10,403 nt of DNA from Planctomycetaceae bacterium (GCA_020426085.1 JAGQQP010000098.1:1-10403); one strand, 5' to 3'. Positions 1 through 7,606 are shown, counted from the first letter of the stretch. The notes: generated from the sequence alone by a model not told the origin. Made by a program: numbers and translations.

Positions 1-642
1 TTCCGGAGTCAGCAGACAGAGATCGATCAGATAACAGTCGATCGGATAAAACCGCTCACGGTTTTCCAGCAGCACTTCAAAACAGGCTTTGAGATGAGCA
101 CGTGCTGCTTCCTGGTCATCTGCCAGAACCGCATCGGCAGCCGCAATCGCTTCCCGTTGAATCGTCGCTTCATCCAGACTGCTGAAGTGATGCATGCAAC
201 GCGTCAGCAGTTCGAGCTGGATATAGCAGAATCCGAGTGCATGAAAATCAGCAACCAGATCTGCAGAGAGGGCTGGTTTCGAAGCAGCCTCTTCTTCATT
301 CTCGGAAGAATGCAGGGGGAGCAGGGCGGCTTCTGTCATTTCCTGCCGGTGAATTTTCCCACTGACGACTGTCGCACCATTGGCTTCTGCTTCTTCAATC
401 CAGCCGTAAGGGAGCCAGTCTTCAGAAGTTTTGGGAACGAGCAGCAAACGATCTGCTAAAAACTGGGGAGGTTCGTCAGAACGATGCCAGCTGGGAATCA
501 CGCGTGAGGAAGCAAGCAGTTCCGGGTGCCAGGCCACGGCAAACGCATTCAGGAGACTCTCTGCCTCTTTTTCATCCAGTTCCGTAGGAAAATCATCGAG
601 ACTGTGGCAGGGAATCAGAACAACAATATCATTGTATGTCAT
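1..642 (-). CDS. Conserved protein of unknown function, N-terminal 214 residues (runs off left edge)
   Basis: The reading frame is open from an ATG at 640-642 to the window edge, so only the N-terminal part is present. An in-frame stop lies 33 bases upstream of that ATG and no other start codon falls between, which fixes the start; no good Shine-Dalgarno precedes it. The protein begins MTYNDIVVLIPCHSLDDFPT and has no signal peptide or membrane helix, so it is probably cytoplasmic. The N-terminal part (about 1-100) has alternating hydrophobic strands and a histidine/tryptophan-rich stretch (AWHPELL, PSWHRSDEPP). An acidic linker lies at about 112-122 and a mostly helical part follows (about 125-214, with LELLTRCMHHFSSLDEATI and ENRERFYPIDCYLIDLCLL). 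It looks like a family shared among Planctomycetes, sometimes annotated as glycoside hydrolase 38-like, but that is a faint recollection and I see no catalytic motif. The gene is well supported; its function is not. Confidence 0.8.
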   Translation of the reverse strand, partial: MTYNDIVVLIPCHSLDDFPTELDEKEAESLLNAFAVAWHPELLASSRVIPSWHRSDEPPQFLADRLLLVPKTSEDWLPYGWIEEAEANGATVVSGKIHRQEMTEAALLPLHSSENEEEAASKPALSADLVADFHALGFCYIQLELLTRCMHHFSSLDEATIQREAIAAADAVLADDQEAARAHLKACFEVLLENRERFYPIDCYLIDLCLLTPE

Positions 643-1404
643 TGAATCACAATGCTTTACATAATTATTTCGAAGTCAACGGGACTCTGCCTCCAGGCGA
701 GTCTTTATCCAGCGACAATAACACGAGCACATCACATTTTACCGATCACGTCTCTGAATCGGATCTACTCGGTCCCAAATCCCTGGAACACAGCAGTAAA
801 CCGGGAGACAGGCTAGCATAAGCAAACGATTGCCAAGTATCTATAGTGCTGCATGTCTCAGTGGTGAGTTAAAGCGAAAAGACCGTCTAACTCATACTGA
901 AATCGACAGTTAAGATTGCAATCTCCTCATGATAAAATGGCAGATCCCCTGAAAACAGGCATCTCAGATCCAGCAAAAAAACTGATAAAATCGTAGTAAT
1001 ATTCAGGTTATCGGGAACTCATGTAAATCACGCTCCGTCCAATCAAGTGAAAACAACTATCTTCTGAATTGTTGAAAATGGACGTTTATGACTGCATTCG
1101 CTGGTAATCGTTATCAATTATAACGGTTTTTATTAATTTTTATGAAGTCGTTTTCAAACATCAGTTATTTCATTGACTTTATAGGAAATCCTGTGATAGC
1201 CTTATGTTAGGGAATTATGACTACTCAAATCATTCCCAGGCATATCCTGACTGAAACTGAATAGATCTGATACATTTCTGCCTGTTGTTCAAGCTCTCTC
1301 AACCGGCAGAGTTTCACCTCGTAAAATTATTTTCTAATGACATTCCGGTTTAAACTGACGACCAGTAGTCTGATCAGGTCCGGAAAGCAGGAGTAACCAG
1401 ACAC
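643..1404. other. Long intergenic region between divergent genes
   Basis: About 760 bases separate two divergently transcribed genes and should hold both promoters. No ORF here looks like a real gene: the only one above 60 codons overlaps the start of the leftward gene on the opposite strand and has low-complexity, non-protein-like composition. The right part (about 1075-1345) is AT-rich. Visible elements are an inverted repeat TGAGTTA/TAACTCA (865-871 and 888-894, 16-base loop), a Fur-box-like palindrome around 1102-1116 overlapping a second inverted repeat CGTTAT/ATAACG (1109-1114, 1120-1125), a weak sigma70-like pair TTGACT (1173-1178) and TAGCCT (1197-1202) at 18-base spacing, and a 19-codon ORF at 1337-1396. 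None of the promoter elements is strong, and the start of transcription for the rightward unit cannot be placed with certainty. Confidence 0.6.
1102..1116. promoter_or_regulatory. Fur-box-like palindrome
   Basis: The sequence TGGTAATCGTTATCA matches the 7-1-7 Fur-family core TGATAAT-N-ATTATCA at 12 of 14 defined positions. It partly overlaps the inverted repeat CGTTAT-CAATT-ATAACG (1109-1125), which is followed by a T-rich tract and could instead be a weak hairpin. It lies about 290 bases upstream of the pilM-like gene in an AT-rich stretch, where such matches also occur by chance. Binding by a Fur or Zur protein is inference only. Confidence 0.22.
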
Positions 1405-3537
1405 ATGGCAGAAAATCAAGCTGTTTGGGGGATTGAAATTGGCCAGGCCGGCTTAAAGGCCATTCGCCTGCGGTACGCAGAAGCCGCCGACCAGGTGATT
1501 GCGGTCGCCTTCGATTACATTCCCCATCCTAAAATTCTCAGCCAGCCCGATGCCGTTCCCGATGAACTGATCGGTCAGGCTCTGGACACATTCCTGTCCC
1601 GCAATGAAACCAATGGCGATCTGATCGCCATCAGCGTTCCGGGTCAGACTTCACTGGCGCGATTCATTCAGCTGCCTCCCGTTCAATCGAATCGGGTGCC
1701 GGAGATTGTGAAGTACGAAGCCAAACAGCAGATTCCCTTCGCTCTGGAAGACGTGATCTGGGATTACCAGCCTCTCGGCGGCGGGATTGAAGAGAGCGGT
1801 TACATGCTGGATGCTGAAGTCGGTATCTTCGCCATGAAACGTGATCAGGTGCTGCATGCACTGCAGCCGTTCCTGCAACGCAAAATTGAAGTCGAACTGA
1901 TTCAGATCGCTCCGCTGGGACTGTATAACACACTCTGTTACGATTCTCTGGGCATGCGAGTCAATCAGGATTTTGAAGGTAATCCGGAAGAATCGGCCAT
2001 CGTCGTCGACATGGGTGCTGACAGCACCACACTCATGGTGACCAACGGCAATAAAATCTGGATCCGCAACGTCCCCATCGGCGGTAACCACTTTACCCGC
2101 GCTTTGACCAAAGAGATGAAGCTGACGTTCGCAAAAGCCGAACACCTCAAATGTAATGCCACCCGTTCTGAAGATCCCCGCGCTGTCTTTCAGGCACTGC
2201 GACCGGTCTTCAACGAATATGTCTCAGAAATTCAGCGTTCCATCGGTTACTTCTCCAGTGTCAACCGTGACGCCAAAATCTCTAAAGTATATGGTACCGG
2301 TAATGGTTTTAAACTGGCCGGCCTGCAGAAATTCCTGCAACAGAACCTGCAGTATGAAGTCGAACGCCTGGATGATTTCCAGGGCCTCGTCGGTGATGCC
2401 GTTCTGAATGAGCCGTTGTTCCAGGATAACATCCTCACATTTACCGTACCTTACGGTATCGCGCTGCAGGCATTGAAGCAGACAACCATTCGCACCACGC
2501 TGCTGCCTCCTGAAATTGCCACAGCACGTAAAATCCGTCGCAAAAAACCCTGGGCAGTGGTGGCTGCAGCGGCATTGATGATCGGCCTGTGTATTTCTGC
2601 AGTCGGTTACAGCAATGTCGCCAACTCCGTCAGCCAGGACCGGTTTGGTACCGTTGAAACAAAAGTCAAGAACCTGAAACAACAGGTAGGCGGTTATAAT
2701 ACTGCCTATGAAGGTGAAAAGACGGAATACACAAACCTGATCGATACCGGTAATAAGCTCGTCTGGAATCTGGACACTCGCGCTGACTGGCTGGAAGTCT
2801 ACAAAGCAATTGATGAATGCCTGCCTCGCGATGTCGGCGATGAAATTGATAACGAACAGATTGATAAACGAAACCGGATCAAACTTCCCGGGATTACTGT
2901 CCGATTCGAGAAAGATCTGGGCACCTGGTTCCAGGGGCTCTCTCCACAGGCAAAGTCACTGCTTCCCAAAATCGATCAGGATACCCCTCCGGAAGGTGAA
3001 GGTTATATCTTCACTTTAAACGGCGTACATTATCATAACGACGAATCCAAACCCACTACCGATGTCGGTGTCCTGTACGTCCACGAGACCCTGCTGAAAA
3101 ATCTGCAGTCCTGGACTGTCAAAAACCCGGGTTCACCCGCTGTTGATGTTCGGAAAATGGGGATCACTCATCCGGTCATTCTGAAAGACAGCCGTGACCC
3201 ATTCCAATTCTATCCCAATGGTCGGCCTCGCGGCATGTCACCGGGGGGAGAAGGGCGGTTTGCCGGAGGACGACCAGGCGGATTTGGCGGACTTGGCGGC
3301 GGTGCAGGCGCTCTACCCGCCGATGAAAGTGCATTTGCCGGAGGGCTCGGCGGAGGTGTTGGCCGTCCCCGTATTGGCACGAATCGACCGGAAAAAGAAG
3401 TTAAGCCTATTGATCTGCAACGGACTCAATTCACACTCGAATTTGTCTGGAAACCAATTCCCGTTCTGGAACGCCAGGAAAATCCACCGGAAGCTCCTGC
3501 CACAGAAGGGGAAGAAGCAACTGCAGAAGCAGGTTAA
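1405..3537 (+). CDS. pilM: PilM-like actin-fold protein fused to a PilN/GspL-like membrane and periplasmic region
   Basis: This is probably the cytoplasmic-to-periplasmic anchor of a type IV pilus or type II secretion-like inner-membrane platform. Residues 1-360 form a PilM/FtsA-type actin-like ATPase domain: a phosphate-1 loop (WGIEIGQAGLKAIRL, about 8-22), the PilM hallmark YEAKQQIPF (104-112), phosphate-2 (VVDMGADSTTLMV, 200-212) and an adenosine-type loop (YGTGNGFKLAGL, 296-307). PilM is normally about 350 residues; this protein has 710. The extension opens with TTLLPPE (364-370), resembling the INLLP peptide at the start of PilN, then a basic stretch, one membrane helix (about 383-402), a predicted coiled coil (about 405-447) and a presumed periplasmic domain. 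A Gly-rich segment lies at about 615-655 and a Pro/Glu/Ala-rich tail at the end. This order matches PilM plus PilN, or GspL. The ATG has an AGGAG at 1389-1393, 11 bases upstream. It heads a three-gene unit. The PilM domain is certain; the PilN-like part is inferred. Confidence 0.94.
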   Translation: MAENQAVWGIEIGQAGLKAIRLRYAEAADQVIAVAFDYIPHPKILSQPDAVPDELIGQALDTFLSRNETNGDLIAISVPGQTSLARFIQLPPVQSNRVPEIVKYEAKQQIPFALEDVIWDYQPLGGGIEESGYMLDAEVGIFAMKRDQVLHALQPFLQRKIEVELIQIAPLGLYNTLCYDSLGMRVNQDFEGNPEESAIVVDMGADSTTLMVTNGNKIWIRNVPIGGNHFTRALTKEMKLTFAKAEHLKCNATRSEDPRAVFQALRPVFNEYVSEIQRSIGYFSSVNRDAKISKVYGTGNGFKLAGLQKFLQQNLQYEVERLDDFQGLVGDAVLNEPLFQDNILTFTVPYGIALQALKQTTIRTTLLPPEIATARKIRRKKPWAVVAAAALMIGLCISAVGYSNVANSVSQDRFGTVETKVKNLKQQVGGYNTAYEGEKTEYTNLIDTGNKLVWNLDTRADWLEVYKAIDECLPRDVGDEIDNEQIDKRNRIKLPGITVRFEKDLGTWFQGLSPQAKSLLPKIDQDTPPEGEGYIFTLNGVHYHNDESKPTTDVGVLYVHETLLKNLQSWTVKNPGSPAVDVRKMGITHPVILKDSRDPFQFYPNGRPRGMSPGGEGRFAGGRPGGFGGLGGGAGALPADESAFAGGLGGGVGRPRIGTNRPEKEVKPIDLQRTQFTLEFVWKPIPVLERQENPPEAPATEGEEATAEAG

Positions 3538-3594
3538 ACCCAACGACAGCATATGTAGAAATAGAGACAATTTAGTCAGTCAGTATAAATCAAA

Positions 3595-3618
3595 AAGAGA
3601 AAATCATCTCTTCGGAGA
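3595..3618 (+). promoter_or_regulatory. Two overlapping, mutually exclusive small hairpins before the second platform gene
   Basis: In the 96-base gap between the first two platform genes, AAGAGA (3595-3600) can pair with TCTCTT (3607-3612). Alternatively TCTC (3607-3610) pairs with GAGA (3615-3618) around a UUCG tetraloop closed by a C-G pair, which is unusually stable for its size. The two structures compete for the same bases, and the second ends 3 bases before the Shine-Dalgarno GAGGA (3622-3626). They may tune translation or mark an mRNA processing point. No experiment or covariation supports this from one sequence. Confidence 0.25.
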
Positions 3619-3633
3619 AACGAGGACAACCCC

Positions 3634-5328
3634 ATGGACAAATTGAAACCTCTGATTACTCATAAATTCTGGATCATCCTGTTTATCGCGTTACTTCTGC
3701 CTGTCATCGGCTGGAGTATGGCAACCGGCAGCCTGGCGAAAGAAATCGAAGAGCGAAAGACTGCAATCGACCAGGCCTTTACCGATGCGCAGGTTCCTCC
3801 CAATCCTCCGAACCAGACCTGGTCGACTGCGCTCAAGCAGATCAACGATCAAAAACGCAATTACAATGCGGAGTCGACCAAATATCTCTGGGAGAAGCAG
3901 AAGGAATTATTTGTCTGGCCTCCCGATATCGCGACCCTCATGACAGACACACCCTATCGTGGTGAAATTTCGATTAAGCCCCGTAACCTGTATCGTTCGG
4001 CCTATCAGTTCGAAATTCAGCGTGCTTACAAACTCGCAAATCCATTCAACCTGAGAGATGGTAAAGGACTGGTCGATCTCAATCCCTTAGTCATTCCACA
4101 CGTTCCATTCGATAAATGGAAAAATGTATCCCCGACTTCGGAAGATATGTGGGATGCTCAGGAAGATGTCTGGCTGGTGACATCCATTCTGGAAGCCATT
4201 GCCAAAGTCAACAAAGAAAGCGGTGCTACCAATATCAGCGAATCACCCATTCGCCAGATTTCCGTGCTGGAACTGCGCGGCGGTACTGTCGGCGATGATG
4301 GAAGTGCTCCTGCCGGTGACGGTGGCATGGACGGCGAAATGGCGGCCGCTGGCGGCGGAGGTCTGTTTGGCGGCGGCGGTGGCGGCGGAATGAGAGGCAT
4401 GGCTGATGGCAAAAATGGCTCTTTAACGGTCGACGTCGACATGGACCTCGTGAAAATATTTGGAAATGACGTTGATGGTTCCGCAGGCGGTGGTGGCGGC
4501 GAATCAGAAATGGCAATGGATGAGTCTGCCCTGGGCGGCGGTTTCGGCGGCGGTATGGGTGGTTCAGGTGCACAAAAACTGAAACGCTACTACAACGAAG
4601 AAGAAGATCTGCCCTACAAAACAAGAGCCTTTTATCTCAAAGCAACGATCCAGTCTTCAAAACTTCCCAACCTGCTGGCCCAATTGAGCAGCATGCCCTG
4701 GCCAACAAAAATCGTGCGGGTGCAACGTGCTGACCTGTATGATGATAACATGAACCCGATTGCCAGTGTTGGTGGTGGAACAGGGCGTCGCGGAGGTTCT
4801 TCCGGAGGATCAGGCGGATTCAGCTCTGAAGCTGACTTCGCAGGTGGTGCCGGTGGAGGATTCGGTCAGCCAGCCGGTTTCGGTTTTGAATCTGATATGG
4901 GCGCAGGTGACGCAGGAAATCTTCAGGGACAGGAAAACAAGAAACTGCTCGATGCTGCTCTGAATGATCCTGAACTGGCTGTTGTCACGATCGCAGGCCT
5001 GATGACACTTTACAAACCTTATGTTCCACCAGAAGGCGAAGCGGTAGCCGAATCTGCTGAACAACCTCAGGATGCAACAGAACCAACAGAACCGGCAGCT
5101 TCCCCAGAACCTGCCGATGGTTCAACACCTGCTGCTTCGACTCCGGAACCGGCGGCTCCAGGTGAGAATCCAGCACAACCGGCGGCAGCCACTCCAGCAG
5201 AGCCAGGTGATAATACGACGACACCAGCGGAACCGGCAACCCCGGCACCGGCTGCAGGTTCCAATCCTAATGAAACAACACAACCCCCTCCGGCTGACTC
5301 AAAGCCAGAGGAACCGGTTAATCCATAA
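3634..5328 (+). CDS. Single-pass inner-membrane protein, PilO/GspM-position candidate, with Gly-rich inserts
   Basis: I do not recognise this 564-residue protein by family. Residues 1-10 are short, basic and presumably cytoplasmic, residues 11-30 form one membrane helix (KFWIILFIALLLPVIGWSMA), and the rest should be periplasmic. A helical segment follows (about 31-95). Two stretches look folded: about 172-217 (WLVTSILEAIAKVN, then SPIRQISVLEL) and 328-372 (AFYLKATIQSSKLPNLLAQL, then PWPTKIVRVQRADL). Their strand-helix-strand pattern recalls the ferredoxin-like halves of PilO and GspM. Between and after them lie three Gly-rich islands (about 226-253, 283-312, 379-430). The last hundred residues (about 463-564) are almost entirely Pro, Ala, Glu, Thr and Gln, a likely disordered extension across the periplasm. 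GAGGA at 3622-3626, 7 bases before the ATG, supports the start. It lies second, in the pilO/gspM place after a pilM/gspL-like gene. The PilO assignment is inference from position and topology. Confidence 0.9.
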   Translation: MDKLKPLITHKFWIILFIALLLPVIGWSMATGSLAKEIEERKTAIDQAFTDAQVPPNPPNQTWSTALKQINDQKRNYNAESTKYLWEKQKELFVWPPDIATLMTDTPYRGEISIKPRNLYRSAYQFEIQRAYKLANPFNLRDGKGLVDLNPLVIPHVPFDKWKNVSPTSEDMWDAQEDVWLVTSILEAIAKVNKESGATNISESPIRQISVLELRGGTVGDDGSAPAGDGGMDGEMAAAGGGGLFGGGGGGGMRGMADGKNGSLTVDVDMDLVKIFGNDVDGSAGGGGGESEMAMDESALGGGFGGGMGGSGAQKLKRYYNEEEDLPYKTRAFYLKATIQSSKLPNLLAQLSSMPWPTKIVRVQRADLYDDNMNPIASVGGGTGRRGGSSGGSGGFSSEADFAGGAGGGFGQPAGFGFESDMGAGDAGNLQGQENKKLLDAALNDPELAVVTIAGLMTLYKPYVPPEGEAVAESAEQPQDATEPTEPAASPEPADGSTPAASTPEPAAPGENPAQPAAATPAEPGDNTTTPAEPATPAPAAGSNPNETTQPPPADSKPEEPVNP

Positions 5329-5382
5329 TACACTTTTACTCGACGCTGTGGCTGAACAGCTCCTGTAACATTTTCACTTAAC

Positions 5383-5386
5383 GGAG
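5383..5386 (+). promoter_or_regulatory. Shine-Dalgarno supporting a GTG start
   Basis: GGAG lies 8 bases before the GTG at 5395. The nearest in-frame ATG is at 5407, 20 bases from this site, so GTG is the better start for the third platform gene. Confidence 0.6.
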
Positions 5387-5394
5387 ATAGTCCT

Positions 5395-7584
5395 GTGAAA
5401 AATCTGATGTCCAACCTTAAAGGAATGAATTACAAGGAATTTGCAATCACGCATGGCGAGAAGATCGCTTTGGGTTTCATTGCATTGTTTGTATTTTTCG
5501 TCATCTTCACCTCTCAGTGGACAACTGAAAAACGGACTCCTGCCGAATTAGAACAGAAGGTCAACACAGCAGAGTCGCAGGTGAATAACAGCCAGTGGCC
5601 TGAAGAAACACGTCAGGAATATCTGAAAGAAGATGACCTGAGACAAAAAGTGGCATCGTTAATGAATAAGCCGCTGGAAGTCACCCCTTATATGTTTACA
5701 ACCAAGCTCTCCTGGCCCATCTATGCGAAAAAAGCCAAAGCCAAAGAAGTTGACTGGTTACCTGTCGAAGACCTGGTTGCGACCTACGGCCGTGTGATCA
5801 TGCAGATCCGCCCCGCTTCTGCAACTCTGGAAGGCAGCGAAGAATCGAAAACAGCAGAGGGTGAAAAAGCGAAACCGGATGAACCGGAATACGACGCCTT
5901 CAAACGCCGTACCACAGGCATGGGCGGTGGGATGGGAGGACCTGGTGGCTCTGCCATGGCAGGTCTGACATTCGGCGCGATCCCTGGTGAAGCGGAAATG
6001 GCGATGGCGGGAGAACCAGCTGCGATGGATCCTGGCTTTGCCGATCCGAATGCGTTTGCTGGCGGACTTCCTGAAGGGATGGGAGCGGAAGGCGGTATGA
6101 CCGGACCAGTCCGCGAAGGACGGGGGTTAAGGTTTGTCGCAGTCCGCGGTGTCTTCGACCTGGCAACCCAGCAGGATAAACTCGAACGTTCTTTAGGCGA
6201 TGCCTTCTCTTTCCAGAATATGCAGACAGGAAAGATTCTGGAGTTTCTCGATTTTCAGTTACAACGTAAAAAAGCCATTCCCGGCGATGACCCCTGGGCC
6301 GGAGAGTGGAAAGATGTGGATATCGAAACGTCGATCGAAATCTTGAAAGAAAGTGCCGACTTTGATCCTGAAGTCGTCAACAGCGGAATTACAGACCGGG
6401 TCTTTACGATGCCGCTTCCCAGCCGCATCGCCGGTTTCTGGTATAAAGTCGCCACACATCCTCGCGTGGAAAACTTCACTTTGAGCCAGGAAGAAATCGA
6501 ACAGGAACTTGAGTTCAATCGCCGCATCCTGGATCAGTACAAAAAAACTCACTCCAATGAAAAAGTCTTCAAAGAAAAACAGAAAGGTTTCTCCACTTTG
6601 CAGCTTGATATGCGGGGAATGCGAAGTGAACTGATGTATGGAGGGGGAGGCGCCAGCGAAATGGACACAGTCGTGCAGGGCATGGCAGATTCCGTAATGC
6701 AGGAATACCAGGGCCGTCCAGGTGAACCGATGGACGAGAAGAAACTGATCCAGAAGCTGAAAGCAAATGTGACAGCCGCTGGCCGTCTGCTTCTGTTCCG
6801 TTACTTTGATTTTGACCTGAATCCAGGTGAAACTTACAAATACCGTGTGCGACTGGTTGTCCGTAACCCCAATTTCCAGCGTCCTATTGATGAAGTCGTT
6901 CTGCCCGCCGTTGCCGAAGGCGAAACCCGCACGACTCCCTGGAGTAATGAAACCGCAGCAGTCACTGCTGAGGAAGACGTGCACTTTTACCTGCAGAGCG
7001 TACGTCCTCCTCGCGGGATAGCAGGAACGCAGGCCAACTTCGAAATCTACCAGTGGTATCCTAAAACAGGCACAACAATTCAGTCTGTTTTGAAAACTTC
7101 CATTGGTGATGAAATCGGTGGAGAACAGGTTGCCGAGTTGTACGATGTTGCTAAAGAAGAATATGACGACAAGGCAACCGTGCAATTTGACACTCAGAAT
7201 TACCTCGTCGATGCGATTCCTGCTCCTTCTATTCGACTGGAAGATCATCCCGATTTAAACCTGCCTGCCAAAACACGCGGGCATCTGCCAATCGAACCGG
7301 AAGCTGTCATTGTTGATAATTTTGGTAACCTGAAAAAATCGCTTCCACCTGCTGTTTCCAGTTCCTACGCCGATGTAAAGAAGAAATTCGGTCGTGAACG
7401 CGAAAGCTTAACCTGGGTCAAGGAAGCCACAGAAGCACGTACCGCTGCTCCCGCCGATGGATTTGGTGAACTCGGATTTGAAAGCGAAAGTGCATTTGAA
7501 GGTATGGAAGCGGAAATGCTGGGACCTCCATCACGCAGTAAGAAAAACAAACGGAAAAAGAATCCGATCCGCCTGGGACCCTGA
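5395..7584 (+). CDS. Large single-pass membrane protein of unknown family, third member of the pilus/secretion platform unit
   Basis: This 729-residue protein starts at GTG. It has a short cytoplasmic end (1-22), one membrane helix (about 23-40, EKIALGFIALFVFFVIF) and a long, presumably periplasmic part. Residues 48-95 are charged and helical. A Gly/Met/acidic insert covers about 174-240. A folded region follows from about 243 (GLRFVAVRGVFDLATQQDKL). Residues 366-400 are highly charged and helical, and 456-500 (GRLLLFRYFDFDLNPGETYK, then VRLVVRNPNF) look like a beta-sandwich or other beta-rich domain. An acidic/Gly stretch with ESAFEGMEAEM (698-708) comes before a very basic end (SKKNKRKKNP). 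I do not recognise the family. Its third place after PilM/N- and PilO-like proteins and its topology would fit a PilP or GspC role, but I see no PilP lipobox, PDZ or HR motif. It follows the second gene by 66 bases, which contain a small hairpin (GCTGT/ACAGC, 5345-5360), and is followed at once by a strong terminator. Confidence 0.92.
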   Translation: MKNLMSNLKGMNYKEFAITHGEKIALGFIALFVFFVIFTSQWTTEKRTPAELEQKVNTAESQVNNSQWPEETRQEYLKEDDLRQKVASLMNKPLEVTPYMFTTKLSWPIYAKKAKAKEVDWLPVEDLVATYGRVIMQIRPASATLEGSEESKTAEGEKAKPDEPEYDAFKRRTTGMGGGMGGPGGSAMAGLTFGAIPGEAEMAMAGEPAAMDPGFADPNAFAGGLPEGMGAEGGMTGPVREGRGLRFVAVRGVFDLATQQDKLERSLGDAFSFQNMQTGKILEFLDFQLQRKKAIPGDDPWAGEWKDVDIETSIEILKESADFDPEVVNSGITDRVFTMPLPSRIAGFWYKVATHPRVENFTLSQEEIEQELEFNRRILDQYKKTHSNEKVFKEKQKGFSTLQLDMRGMRSELMYGGGGASEMDTVVQGMADSVMQEYQGRPGEPMDEKKLIQKLKANVTAAGRLLLFRYFDFDLNPGETYKYRVRLVVRNPNFQRPIDEVVLPAVAEGETRTTPWSNETAAVTAEEDVHFYLQSVRPPRGIAGTQANFEIYQWYPKTGTTIQSVLKTSIGDEIGGEQVAELYDVAKEEYDDKATVQFDTQNYLVDAIPAPSIRLEDHPDLNLPAKTRGHLPIEPEAVIVDNFGNLKKSLPPAVSSSYADVKKKFGRERESLTWVKEATEARTAAPADGFGELGFESESAFEGMEAEMLGPPSRSKKNKRKKNPIRLGP

Positions 7585-7606
7585 TTGATATTTTTAATCT
7601 CTATTG

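Noticed and set aside
94..821. Three plus-strand ORFs at the left end (94-459, 431-664, 636-821)
   Set aside because: The first two are shadows of the minus-strand gene covering 1-642, which has far more protein-like sequence; the third lies mainly in the intergenic region and has low-complexity composition without a Shine-Dalgarno.
4158..4624. Antisense Pro/Arg-rich ORFs opposite the second platform gene
   Set aside because: Their proline and arginine runs are simply the complement of glycine-codon repeats on the plus strand.
3238..4920. GGC/GGT/GGA-rich repeats considered as a DNA-level tandem repeat or mobile element
   Set aside because: Codon choice varies between copies and there is no fixed unit length, target duplication or inverted end; the signal is at protein level as Gly-rich inserts.
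6259..7248. A 329-codon antisense ORF opposite the third platform gene
   Set aside because: It lies wholly inside a well-supported gene, its product has odd composition rich in Phe, Cys and His, and it has no recognisable motif; long antisense frames are common opposite such codon usage.
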